A DNA stretch of 44,296 nucleotides from Stagnimonas sp. (lineage in GTDB: Bacteria > Pseudomonadota > Gammaproteobacteria > Nevskiales > Nevskiaceae), in NCBI GenBank assembly GCA_030652575.1, contig JAUSQI010000104.1, forward strand, positions 1 through 44,296. Reading direction: 5' to 3'. Shown one piece after another: positions 16,720 to 24,953 of this stretch; the stretch's first letter is position 1; every line of letters begins with the position of its first letter. Made by a program: the position numbers and the translations under genes. Under the pieces are notes generated by a model, which searched no databases, was not told the DNA's origin, and saw only the letters and a program-made list of their open reading frames with translations.

Positions 16720-17846
16720 GGCCTCAGCACCAGGCGGCGCACGATGGCGAGGTGATCGTCCACGGCGGCATCCACCGAATAGCGCAGCGCGAAACGGTTC
16801 AACGCACTGGGGCAGGGTGGTGCATCCAGCGCCGATTCGATCGCCGCCGCCAGTGCGGCCGCATCGCCGACCGGCACCGGCGCGGGCAAGCCCGTCGCCG
16901 CCATCAGCTCGCTCAGGCCGGGCGAGCAAGCCGTGGTGACCACGCTGCATCCGCAGGCGAGCGCCTCGATGGGTGCGGCAGGCAGGCCCTCGTAGCGCGA
17001 GGAGAGAATCACCAGCTGTGATTGCGCATACCAAGGCAGCGGGTCGAGCACGAAGCCTTTGAACTCGATGCGGTCGGCAATGCCCAGGCGCAGGGCCTGC
17101 TCTTTCAGTGCCGGGGCCAACGGGCCATCGCCGAGCATGACCAGCGTCCACTGCCGTGCGCGCAGCAGGCCGAGCGCTTCGAGCTGGGTCGCGTGATCCT
17201 TCTGCGGCATCAGCCGGCCGACCGAAAGCAGTTGCGGCGTGGCGCTGGCGGCCTTTGTGCGTGCCAGCCCGGCGGCCAGCATGCCGGCGGTCGCATAAGG
17301 GTTGTGAATGCTTTGAAACCGCGAGCCGATGGCCGGAAACTCCGCCGCCAGTGCGCGCGCGTCGGCCTCGCTCAAGGTCATCGTCAGCGCACCGAGCCGG
17401 GCCGAAACCCCGAAGCGCACGCGCCGTATCGCGAGCCTTATGCCGCGCATGCCGGGGCGGCGCATCGGGTTGGTGATCTTGCTCACGGCCAGCGTGCCGC
17501 AGGCGGCCAGTTTGACGGCAAGCGTGATCGCGAAATTACTCTGGTTGCCTGCCGACATCAGCACATCCGGCCGACGCTGGTGGAGGGTGCGGATGAGCGC
17601 CGGCAGTTGCATAAGTAGTTGCAGGCTGCGGCTACCGATGGCGGGCACCGGGATGATGCGCACGGTGACCTTGGGCGACACCAGCGAGCGCATCGGGCCC
17701 TGGTCGCGGATCATCCACAGCTCGGTTTGCACACCGCGTTCGGCAAGCCCGTTTGCCATGAGAATGGCGACGCGATCCAGGCCGCCGTCGCCCGGCTCGT
17801 ACAAGAACATCGCGACCGACAAGGGCGGTGGGACGGGATCTTTCAT
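16716..17846 (-). CDS. Glycosyltransferase family 4 protein
   Basis: A 376-residue GT-B glycosyltransferase. The N-terminal acceptor domain begins VAMFLYEPGDGGLDRVAILMANGL with the GG-loop typical of GT4. The donor domain has LLSVGRLMPQKDHATQLEAL near residue 205, LGDGPLAPALKEQA, IEFKGFVLDPLPWYAQSQLVILSS, and the EX7E-type segment SRYEGLPAAPIEALACGCSVV near 280. It is the last gene of the leftward operon that starts with lptF, 48 bp after the CDP-alcohol transferase. Position suggests it glycosylates the sphingolipid head group; the sugar is unknown. No signal peptide or membrane segment is apparent, so it should act at the cytoplasmic face. Confidence 0.85.
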   Translation of the reverse strand: MKDPVPPPLSVAMFLYEPGDGGLDRVAILMANGLAERGVQTELWMIRDQGPMRSLVSPKVTVRIIPVPAIGSRSLQLLMQLPALIRTLHQRRPDVLMSAGNQSNFAITLAVKLAACGTLAVSKITNPMRRPGMRGIRLAIRRVRFGVSARLGALTMTLSEADARALAAEFPAIGSRFQSIHNPYATAGMLAAGLARTKAASATPQLLSVGRLMPQKDHATQLEALGLLRARQWTLVMLGDGPLAPALKEQALRLGIADRIEFKGFVLDPLPWYAQSQLVILSSRYEGLPAAPIEALACGCSVVTTACSPGLSELMAATGLPAPVPVGDAAALAAAIESALDAPPCPSALNRFALRYSVDAAVDDHLAIVRRLVLRP

Positions 17847-17894
17847 GCGCTCAGGTCGCGGATCGGAAGGCGGATGCCACGCAGCAACCGGGTG

Positions 17895-19001
17895 CTACTG
17901 CGCAGTGAGCCAGGACACCACGGGCCGCCCCTGGGCCTTGCAGACATAAGCCTGCCCGAGCCGCACCAGATGGAAGGCACAGGACAACACCGTCCACCAG
18001 GCGAGTGCCAGCAAGCCCCAGTCGGGCCTGCCCACGCACAGCGCCGCCAGCAGGATCACCCAGTTGGGATTGCGCCGCGCGGTGATGAGCCGGAACTGCG
18101 AGTCGAGCTTGCGCCAGACGTGGATGTGCATCTTGAAGCCGCTGATGAACGCGCCCTCGATCATTCGCTGCACCACGTAGCCGCCGACGATGCCGATGAG
18201 CGCGATCCACACCGTCGTGGCGGGCAGCGGCGTGCCGTAGCTCGCCAGCCCCGCAGCCCAGGCCCACCACCAGATCGGCGGATGGATGAGGTCGATGCCG
18301 TGATCGTAGATATTGCCCCAGGCCGAGGAGGTGATGGTGCAGCGGGCGAGTTTGCCGTCCACCGTGTCGAGCACCATGCTCACCAAGCCAGTGATGAGTC
18401 CGAGCCAGTAGTGCCCCTGATAGAAAGCGACGCCGGCGGTGATGCAGAAGGCGAGCCCGATGGTGGTGACCATGTTCGGCGAAATGCCCAGCTTGGCTGC
18501 GATGCGCGTGAGCACCAGCGCCCATTCGGGCCACAGGTATTTGGTCAGCACATCGGTGACGCCCTTGTAGGCGCCGAAGTAGCTGGCGCGCTCCAACGAC
18601 CTAAGCGTCTGCGGCGTGAGGAAATCCACGAAGGGCTGCTCGCGCTTGCGCAGCACCGGGTCTTCGATGGTGCCGGCGGTTTCGGCGGCAATGACTTGCA
18701 GGGTGCTCTCACCCAGTGGCTTGCCGTCGCGGATGGCACGGCCGACGGCCGCATGCTCCGCAGCCGAGCGCACATGCGCGAGCACGGGTATGCCCTGCCG
18801 CGTCAGCACGGTGCCCGGCAGACCGACGAGATGGGCGAACCAGGCCGGGTCGAACGCAAAGGTCGCGTTGGCGATCAGCTCGGTATGTGCATCGGCCGGC
18901 TCGATCGAAACCTTGCGCGCGGCGGCAATGCGGGCGATGCGCTCTGCGCCGGTAAGGCCCCAGAGCTGGGTCGGGTTATCACCCATGATTTTCAGACGCA
19001 T
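17895..19001 (-). CDS. CDP-alcohol phosphatidyltransferase with extra N-terminal domain
   Basis: A 368-residue membrane enzyme with the full CDP-OH-P signature D-x2-D-G-x2-A-R-x8-G-x3-D-x3-D: D212, D215, G216, A219, R220, G229, D233 and D237. Several hydrophobic segments from about 180 onward form the membrane core. The first 115 or so residues are extra compared with phosphatidylglycerophosphate- or inositol-phosphate-synthase-size members. The connecting stretch VLRKREQPFVDFLTP and GISPNMVTTIG resembles fused nucleotidyltransferase/CDP-alcohol proteins such as IPCT-DIPPS. The N-terminal domain here lacks a GxGTR loop, so any nucleotidyltransferase activity is probably lost. A separate nucleotidyltransferase lies just upstream. 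ATG 19001 is used; ATG 18986 is possible. It should join a CDP-activated lipid or alcohol to its partner in the inner membrane; substrates are unknown. Confidence 0.82.
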   Translation of the reverse strand: MRLKIMGDNPTQLWGLTGAERIARIAAARKVSIEPADAHTELIANATFAFDPAWFAHLVGLPGTVLTRQGIPVLAHVRSAAEHAAVGRAIRDGKPLGESTLQVIAAETAGTIEDPVLRKREQPFVDFLTPQTLRSLERASYFGAYKGVTDVLTKYLWPEWALVLTRIAAKLGISPNMVTTIGLAFCITAGVAFYQGHYWLGLITGLVSMVLDTVDGKLARCTITSSAWGNIYDHGIDLIHPPIWWWAWAAGLASYGTPLPATTVWIALIGIVGGYVVQRMIEGAFISGFKMHIHVWRKLDSQFRLITARRNPNWVILLAALCVGRPDWGLLALAWWTVLSCAFHLVRLGQAYVCKAQGRPVVSWLTAQ

Positions 19002-19031
19002 GCGTTTTCTCTGATGATTTTCAGGGTGCTT

Positions 19032-19820
19032 TCAACGTGTGGATGGATTGTTCAACAGCCGTTCCACCAACTCCAGATCCGCCATCTTGTCGACATCGAT
19101 TGCGGCCTGGCCAAAGGGCATCTCGACGACGGCAGCACGCACGCCGCCTGCCAGTGCGCCCAGCCGCGCGAGTGCCGCGCCGAGCGTGAGCTGGCCGAAC
19201 CGGTAGCGCAGGGCATAGCTGAAACCCAGCAGCCCGAGCATCTTCAGGGGCTGTTTGCGCAGCGCCTCCACTTGCACCCACAGCGCCGTCAATTGGGCAG
19301 CGCGCGGCGTGGCGAAATGGAACAGGTTGCAGCCGGAGTAATGGCCGTCGGCAAAGCGCAGGAAAGTGCGCTTGGTGTCGGGTGCTGCGGCCATCACCAC
19401 GTCGCTGCGGGCGAGGGCGACGGTTGCATCCGCATCGCGCGGCTGGTGCCGCAGGAAGTGGCTCACCCACTCTGATCTCAGCAGCGCATGGTCGGCGGTG
19501 GTGACGAGCATGGGCGTGCCGAAGTAGGCGAGTGCAGCACTCACACTGCGACTCGGGCTGCCCTGAGCCGCAAAGAGTTCGAGCGGCTTGCCGCCGCAGG
19601 CCGCATCGAGGCCGGGCAGGGCGCGCACCAGGTCGGGTGCTTCGATGCAGACGATCAGCCTCGCCACTTCCGGTGTGGCGGCAAGGGCGGCGATCACCCG
19701 CAGCAGCATCGGCGTGCCGTCGACCGGGATCAGCGCCTTGTGAAGGGCGCCGGTCGCGACCGCCATCGGGTCTCCGGGGCCGCGGGAACCGGCGAGGATG
19801 AGTACGGAAAGCCCGCTCAC
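19032..19820 (-). CDS. MobA-like NTP transferase family protein
   Basis: A 262-residue protein starting SGLSVLILAGSRGPGDP and continuing HKALIPVDGTPMLLRVIAAL, the opening of MobA/GlmU-fold nucleotidyltransferases, with LVTTADHALLRSEW near residue 105 providing the metal-binding Asp region. The GTG at 19820 is chosen because it forms a GTGA overlap with the upstream ceramide synthase gene and begins the fold; the open frame further upstream lies inside that gene. Directly followed by the CDP-alcohol transferase (30 bp gap), it probably makes the CDP- or NDP-activated head-group donor for that enzyme. Substrate not determined. Confidence 0.8.
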   Translation of the reverse strand: MSGLSVLILAGSRGPGDPMAVATGALHKALIPVDGTPMLLRVIAALAATPEVARLIVCIEAPDLVRALPGLDAACGGKPLELFAAQGSPSRSVSAALAYFGTPMLVTTADHALLRSEWVSHFLRHQPRDADATVALARSDVVMAAAPDTKRTFLRFADGHYSGCNLFHFATPRAAQLTALWVQVEALRKQPLKMLGLLGFSYALRYRFGQLTLGAALARLGALAGGVRAAVVEMPFGQAAIDVDKMADLELVERLLNNPSTR

Positions 19821-20953
19821 GACAAGGATTTCTCGTAAAGACGATAGGTCTTGTAGGGCGCCGCGCCAAAGTGTTCGCAAAAGTGGCGCATGGGCAGATT
19901 GTCTTCGAGCACCCAGCTCAGCTCGACTTTCTCGTAGCCGAGTTTCAGCGCCTCGCGACGCATGGCGTCGATGATGAGAAAGGGCATGGCGGCACCGACG
20001 AAGGTGTTGGCGAACTTGCGCTTCACGCCCATCAGCGGCACACGGCAGGTCTTCACACGCTTCACTTTCAGGCGATAGAGCAGCCTGGCCCAGCCGAGCG
20101 GCAGCAGCTTGCCGTCGAGGCCTACCAGCGCTTCGTTGAGATTGGGCAGGCAAACGCCGAACGCCGCCGGCTCGCCGTCGATATCGGCCAGCCATACCAG
20201 GCGCGGATCCAGGATGGGCTTGAGCGCCTTGGCGAGATGGTCTGTGTCGGCTGTAGTGAGCGGCGCGAAGCGCCAGTTGTCCATCCAGGCCTGGTTGAAG
20301 ATGTCGGTGATGTCGTCGATGTCCTTGCGGTACTGCTTGAAGCTCAGCGTGCGCAGGGTGAGGCCCTTGGGCAGCGTACGCTTGAGCAGCACTTGCGCAG
20401 CACGCGGCATCGGATCGGCGATGTGGCTCAGGTAGGCGTAGATGTCTTTCGCCTTCGTGTAGCCCGCGCCCTCGACGCGACGGCCCACGTAGGCTTGGTC
20501 GTGACCCATCAGCAGCATCGGCGGGGTATCGAAGCCGTCCACCAGCAGGCCTGCTTCTTCGTTGATGCCGAGATTGAAGGGGCCGATCACTTGCGTCATG
20601 CCGCGTGCTTTCAGCCAGGCTTCGGCGGTGGCGAAAAGTGCCGCGAAAATGGTGGCATCGTCTTCCGCGGCGATCAGCCCGAAGTAGCCGGTCATGTCGC
20701 CTTTTTGCACATTGCTGGCTTCGATCTGCGCGCTGATGCGGCCTACATCGCGGCCGTCTTTCACGGCAAGCCAGAACTGCACCTCGGTGTGGTCGAACAG
20801 CGGGTTGTGCTTGGGCGAGAACGACTCGGCGCGCTCCATGTCGAGCGGCGTGATCCAGTGCGGATCGTGCGCGCTCAAGGTGGCCGGCACGCGGATGAAG
20901 CGCTGCATCAGCGCCTTGCCTTCGACAGGGATGATTTGCAGTTCAGAGATCAT
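19817..20953 (-). CDS. bcerS: Bacterial ceramide synthase (bCerS-type GNAT-fold acyltransferase)
   Basis: A 378-residue protein of the GNAT-like family that includes the bacterial ceramide synthase of Caulobacter crescentus and that databases often misname dATP pyrophosphohydrolase or N-acetyltransferase. Features: opening with VPATLSAHDPHWITPLDMER, FWLAVKDGRDVGRISAQIEA, VIGPFNLGINEEAGLLVDGF, LMGHDQAYVGRRVEGAGYTK, and a C-terminal GNAT-type segment ALKLGYEKVELSWVLEDN. It should N-acylate the long-chain base to form dihydroceramide. The assignment rests on family resemblance plus co-location with spt, a dedicated ACP, cerR and an acyl-AMP ligase. The ATG at 20953 overlaps the lptG stop (ATGA); the stop overlaps the next GTG. 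Confidence 0.8.
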   Translation of the reverse strand: MISELQIIPVEGKALMQRFIRVPATLSAHDPHWITPLDMERAESFSPKHNPLFDHTEVQFWLAVKDGRDVGRISAQIEASNVQKGDMTGYFGLIAAEDDATIFAALFATAEAWLKARGMTQVIGPFNLGINEEAGLLVDGFDTPPMLLMGHDQAYVGRRVEGAGYTKAKDIYAYLSHIADPMPRAAQVLLKRTLPKGLTLRTLSFKQYRKDIDDITDIFNQAWMDNWRFAPLTTADTDHLAKALKPILDPRLVWLADIDGEPAAFGVCLPNLNEALVGLDGKLLPLGWARLLYRLKVKRVKTCRVPLMGVKRKFANTFVGAAMPFLIIDAMRREALKLGYEKVELSWVLEDNLPMRHFCEHFGAAPYKTYRLYEKSLS

Positions 20954-22035
20954 TGATGCCGGTCCAGTCGAAGCAGAAAAACGAGGCCCAAAAGGCCGAA
21001 AGCCAGCGGTGAAATCCAGGCGGCGGCGAGCGGTTCGATCAGCCCGGCTTCGCCCAGCGCGCTGCACAGGCCATGCGTGAGCAGAAACAGCAGGCCGGTG
21101 CCGAGCGAAACCAGCATGGGTGCGCCTTTGGCGCCACGCGTGAGCGCCACGGCCACCGGCGTGGCGAGTAGCAGCATCACCAGTGCCATCACCGGATCGG
21201 CGAGGGCCTTTTGCACGCGGGTGCGGTAGAAGGCTGGCGTCTTGCTGCCGGTGTTTTCACCCGTCAGCACCGCAGCCGCAAGGCCGCCGGACACGTAAGG
21301 CTCGGCAGCCGAAAGACGCTGCACGTCGCTGGGGCGCAGCGCGGTTTCCCAGGCCAGCTGTGCGACAGGTGCAGCGGTTTTGGCGGTGGCGAAATCGGTG
21401 ATGGCGGCGTCGGTGAGGGTCCAGTGCCGGTCGGCATAGCGGGCGGTGGTGGCGAGCGTGCGCGTCAACAGATGGCCGTTGTCGTCGCGGCGGAAAATAC
21501 GCACGCCTTCGAGCACGCGGCCATCGGGATGCACGCGTGCCACGCCGATGACGACGCCACTGCTCTTGAACCACAGCAGTTCGGTATCGGGCGTGTCGTC
21601 CTTGGGTGGTGGCAGCGAGGCCCACCAGTTGGTCAGCGCGCGCTGGGTGCTCGGCACCACCACTTCGGCCAGCAGCCATTGCGTGGCGGCGATCAGCAGC
21701 ACGGCGGGCAGCAGGATGAGCACGACGCGGCGAAACGGCAGGCCCGCAGCGCGCATGGCGATCACCTCGTGCTGTTTGGCGAGCGTGTTGAAGGCGAACA
21801 CCGCGCCGATGAGTGCGGCGAGCGGCAACGCCTGCAGCAGCAATGTGGGCGCGCGCAGGCTGATGTAGTGGCCGACGCCGCCGATGCCCTGGCCGCGCGC
21901 CATGATCTCGGTGGTGGCATCGAGCAGATCGAGGATTTGCAGCAGGCCGCCGAGTGCGATCAGCACCGAGAGCACGCGCAGTGCCAGCAATCGCAGCAGG
22001 TAGCGCGGCAGCGGGCCGAGCAGCAAGGCCCTCAT
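20950..22035 (-). CDS. lptG: LptG-family permease of an envelope lipid exporter
   Basis: A 361-residue inner-membrane protein of the YjgP/YjgQ (LptF/LptG) family: one set of membrane segments at the N-terminus (LLALRVLSVLIALGGLLQIL, PLAALIGAVFAFNTLAK), a periplasmic beta-jellyroll domain at about 130-270, and a second membrane set at the C-terminus. HEVIAMRAAGLPFRRV is the LptB-contact coupling helix. Length matches E. coli LptG (360). It pairs with LptF and would need LptB and LptC, which are not in the window. The gene is coupled by ATGA overlaps to lptF before it and to the ceramide synthase after it, which raises the possibility that the pair serves sphingolipid export. Confidence 0.9.
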   Translation of the reverse strand: MRALLLGPLPRYLLRLLALRVLSVLIALGGLLQILDLLDATTEIMARGQGIGGVGHYISLRAPTLLLQALPLAALIGAVFAFNTLAKQHEVIAMRAAGLPFRRVVLILLPAVLLIAATQWLLAEVVVPSTQRALTNWWASLPPPKDDTPDTELLWFKSSGVVIGVARVHPDGRVLEGVRIFRRDDNGHLLTRTLATTARYADRHWTLTDAAITDFATAKTAAPVAQLAWETALRPSDVQRLSAAEPYVSGGLAAAVLTGENTGSKTPAFYRTRVQKALADPVMALVMLLLATPVAVALTRGAKGAPMLVSLGTGLLFLLTHGLCSALGEAGLIEPLAAAWISPLAFGLLGLVFLLRLDRHQ

Positions 22036-23231
22036 GGGCGTGCCGCCTTGGGCTTGGGTCGCAGGGCGTCGCCGAGTCGGCTGGTGAAGCCATCGAGGGC
22101 GGCCAGCAGACGCGACACCGGGTTGTCGCCGGGGCGTTCGAGGCTCTGGCTGTAGATCCAGACGCTGAGGGCGGCGAACACCAGCGTGGGGGTCCAGACG
22201 CCGACCAGCGCGGGCACCTTGCCGGACTCCGACAGGCTCTCGCCGAGTTGCAGCGTGTGGTTGAACAGCAGCATCAGGACGGCGGCGACGATCATGCTGC
22301 CGGTGCGTTCGCCCCGCTTGGCCGCCATGCCCAGCGGCACCGCGAGCAGCGGCAGCAGCAGCAGCGAGACGATGCGCGCGAGCCGCCCCTGCAACTCGCC
22401 CGCGATCTTGTCGGTGTTGGGGGCGACCACGCCTTCGGTGCCGACACCACCGCGCCATAACTCGGGCAGTGTCAGCTCGCGCTCGTTGCGACCACGCGGG
22501 CCGAAGTCCGGGGCGCCGGAGGAAAACTCGGTGGACGTGCTCAGTCGATCGAATTGCGCGAACAGCCAGTTGCCGGTCTTCTCGTGGCGCAGGTGCTCGC
22601 CGTGGTCGAGGGTCAGCGTCAGCTGCGTGCCGTCGGCGCTGGGTTGCAGCACGCCGGTTTCGCTGGTGGTGACTTGGTCCTGGCCATTGACGAGCCGGTG
22701 CACGAATACGCGCTGCAACTGCCGGCCGCTCTCATCCACGCCATCGGCGGTGAGCGTGTAGCCGCGGCCGGGGCTGACGAAGGTGCCGGCTTGCAGACGG
22801 GCATCCCAGCCGGCGTTGAGCGCGGCATTGAGCACCGCGCGGTAGGTGTAGCGCGCATACGGTTGCAGGTAACCGAACAGGCCGATGCTGAGCACAGACA
22901 GCAGCAAGCCAGTGATCAGAAAAGGCTTGGTGAGGCGGCTGATGGAGAGCCCGCCGGCGAGATAGGCATCCAGCTCGTTGTCGTCCGAGAGCTTGGCGAT
23001 CACCAGAAAAAGCGCGACGAAGAACGCCGCGGGCAGCGCCAGGCCGAGGTAGTGCGGCACCAGACAGGCGATGAGCTTGGCCACGGCCGGTAGCGCCTGG
23101 TTGTTCTGCGCGAGGATGTCGAACAGCCTGAGCAGCCGCTCCAGCAGCAGCGCGATCAGCACGGTGCCCAGGCACACCAGCAGGCTGCCGCCGAGCTGGC
23201 GCAACAGATAGCGGTCGAGAATCGAAGGCAT
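22032..23231 (-). CDS. lptF: LptF-family permease of an envelope lipid exporter
   Basis: A 399-residue partner of LptG. It starts ILDRYLLRQLGGSLLVCLGT; membrane segments flank a large periplasmic domain at about 115-275. The coupling-helix region reads LSDDNELDAYLAGGLSISRL and the preceding membrane segment PHYLGLALPAAFFVALF. From memory these look closer to alphaproteobacterial LptF than to the E. coli protein (TESEITVMHACGLS at the same place). It is about 30 residues longer than E. coli LptF. The ATG at 23231 is chosen; the open frame continues upstream but has no family similarity. It heads the leftward lptF-lptG-bcerS operon. In many gammaproteobacteria lptFG stand next to pepA; here they do not. 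Confidence 0.9.
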   Translation of the reverse strand: MPSILDRYLLRQLGGSLLVCLGTVLIALLLERLLRLFDILAQNNQALPAVAKLIACLVPHYLGLALPAAFFVALFLVIAKLSDDNELDAYLAGGLSISRLTKPFLITGLLLSVLSIGLFGYLQPYARYTYRAVLNAALNAGWDARLQAGTFVSPGRGYTLTADGVDESGRQLQRVFVHRLVNGQDQVTTSETGVLQPSADGTQLTLTLDHGEHLRHEKTGNWLFAQFDRLSTSTEFSSGAPDFGPRGRNERELTLPELWRGGVGTEGVVAPNTDKIAGELQGRLARIVSLLLLPLLAVPLGMAAKRGERTGSMIVAAVLMLLFNHTLQLGESLSESGKVPALVGVWTPTLVFAALSVWIYSQSLERPGDNPVSRLLAALDGFTSRLGDALRPKPKAARP

Positions 23232-23437
23232 CAAGCAGTGATCCGATGGGCGTCGCTGCGCGTAGTGATGCGGTGTGCGGCACTCGGGCGCGCAAACGCG
23301 GTCACAGAGTGCTTGCGCATCGGCATCCGCCAACCCAAAGTGAGCGGCCGCATCGGCCGTCGCCTCGAGGGCGCCTCGGCAACGAGCTTGTGCGGGTGAC
23401 CACAGCGGAGAGCAATAGCGTTGGACATGGAGAGTGA

Positions 23438-23935
23438 ATGTTGATGGACGCAAGAGTAACGCGCGGCATCTGGCGGCGCAGCGTGCTGATGCTCGGCCTG
23501 CTGTCGGGCGCCATGCCAGTCGTGCATGCCGCAGAGCCGGCGCCTACCTGCGCGGTGACCAATGCGGAGCGGCATCTTTCGGTGCGCGTCACCGGCATGC
23601 GCTCCGACAAGGGCAACCTCACCGTCACGGTGTATCCGGACGACGCCGACCGCTTCCTGTCCAGAGGCGGCAAGCTGTTGCGCCTGCGGGTGTCGATTGT
23701 GCTGCCGATGACCGAGGCCTGTTTCGTGCTGCCGGCAGCCGGCAACTATGCGGTGGCGGTGTATCACGACGCCAACGACGATCACGACTTCAATCGCAAT
23801 TTCGTTGGCCTGCCGGCCGAGGGTTACGGGTTCTCCAACAACCCGGTGACGAAGCTCGGGTTGCCGACGTTCAAGGAAGTGCGTTTCGACACCCAGCCCG
23901 GCAACAACCCGATCTACATCAAGCTCACTTACTGA
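23438..23935 (+). CDS. Exported DUF2141-family protein
   Basis: A 165-residue secreted protein. Residues of about 1-31 form a signal peptide (two arginines, hydrophobic LMLGLLSGAMPVVHA). The mature part matches DUF2141: LSVRVTGMRSDKGNLTVTVY, then LPAAGNYAVAVYHDANDDHD, FNRNFVGLPAEGYGFSNNP and a final FKEVRFD. The Asp/Asn-rich loop could bind metal. Function of the family is unknown. It lies between the two halves of the lipid locus, divergent from lptF, and converges on the metallophosphoesterase with an 11-base overlap. The ATG at 23438 has a GGAGAG ribosome binding site six bases upstream; an ATG two codons later is also possible. Confidence 0.82.
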   Translation: MLMDARVTRGIWRRSVLMLGLLSGAMPVVHAAEPAPTCAVTNAERHLSVRVTGMRSDKGNLTVTVYPDDADRFLSRGGKLLRLRVSIVLPMTEACFVLPAAGNYAVAVYHDANDDHDFNRNFVGLPAEGYGFSNNPVTKLGLPTFKEVRFDTQPGNNPIYIKLTY

Positions 23936-24830
23936 TCTGCAACGTGTAGCGCGCCGCCGTGGCAAAGCCCTGCTGCGTGTCATCGAGCACGCGCACGGTC
24001 ACCGTCAGCCGCCAGCCGTTTTCTGCCTTGGCGATCTCCAGCAGATGCCAGCGCGCGCCCTCGTCCCTGGGGTTGGGTATGGCCGAGATCGACGGCAGGC
24101 CGAAGCTCGCGATCAAGCCCCGTGGGCCGGGCAGCGGGTCGAAGCGTGCGTCGCGGGAATGGCCGTGCAATACGAGTTCAGCGCCGTGCGCTGCAAGCAC
24201 AGCACGCAGGCCAGCGCGATCGGTCAGCACCTTGCGCGCGGGCACCACCCCGTCGGCGGGCGGGTGGTGCAGCATGACAATGCGGAACAGGTCCTGCGTG
24301 CCGAGTTGCTGGAGTTGCGCGGCCAGCCATTGCAATTGCGCGGGCCCCAGCGTGCCGCTGGCAAAGCCGGGGGCGGTGGGCACTGCGCTCGATAATCCCA
24401 GCAGTGCGACGCCGTTGCGCACTCTCACGTAGGGCAGCAGTGAGCCGCCCTCTGCATCGCCCTGCATTTGTGGCTGCCAGTGCGCCCAGCCGTCTATGTG
24501 CGAGACCGGCACCAAGGCATCGTGGTTGCCGGGGATGACCGAGACATCCGCAGGCGCGCCCAGCGTCGCGAACCAGGCAGCGGCAGCGCGAAACTCCACC
24601 GGCAGCGAGAAATTGGTGACGTCGCCGGTGATGGCCAGATGATCCGGCGCATGCGCGTGGATGTCGGCGATGGCGGCGGCCAGCACCTCGGGCTTTTGCA
24701 GATGTTTGCGGCCGCGCGCCCACGAGAGCCGGCTCATCGCGCGCTTGCCCAGCCATTCGCGCGGTTCGACGTCATCCAGCGCCACGGTCAGGTGCGGGTC
24801 CGAGAGATGGGCGAGGCGCAGCAAGGTCAT
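23925..24830 (-). CDS. Calcineurin-like metallophosphoesterase
   Basis: A 301-residue member of the metallophosphoesterase superfamily with all the dimetal motifs: HLSDPHL (residues 8-14), AITGDVTNF near 69, IPGNHDALV near 100, a later LHHPP and GHSRDARFD near 247. Related enzymes cleave cyclic nucleotides, nucleotide-linked lipids or sugar-nucleotide pyrophosphates. The setting suggests a phosphatase or pyrophosphatase step in lipid head-group formation, but this is inference. No signal peptide, so cytoplasmic. The ATG at 24830 starts the fold; an in-frame start at 24902 adds 24 residues with no family character. Confidence 0.82.
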   Translation of the reverse strand: MTLLRLAHLSDPHLTVALDDVEPREWLGKRAMSRLSWARGRKHLQKPEVLAAAIADIHAHAPDHLAITGDVTNFSLPVEFRAAAAWFATLGAPADVSVIPGNHDALVPVSHIDGWAHWQPQMQGDAEGGSLLPYVRVRNGVALLGLSSAVPTAPGFASGTLGPAQLQWLAAQLQQLGTQDLFRIVMLHHPPADGVVPARKVLTDRAGLRAVLAAHGAELVLHGHSRDARFDPLPGPRGLIASFGLPSISAIPNPRDEGARWHLLEIAKAENGWRLTVTVRVLDDTQQGFATAARYTLQISK

Positions 24831-24953
24831 GGATAATCGCGGACTGATTTTTCGATCTGGCGGCGATGATAAGCCGCTGGATCGCCCGCACGGATTCGTC
24901 ATGTCTCAAACAGTCATCACCCTTTGCGGCATCCACGCCCTGATGCGCGCGCC

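Noticed and set aside
17619-19475. A 618-codon frame opposite the GT4 and CDP-alcohol transferase genes
   Set aside because: It crosses two real genes and their junction on the other strand and shows no domain.
23232-23437. A small gene or extended LptF N-terminus in the gap upstream of lptF
   Set aside because: The frame is open but has no family similarity, and LptF homology begins exactly at the ATG at 23231. The gap is better read as the divergent promoter region, although I could not pick out a convincing promoter.
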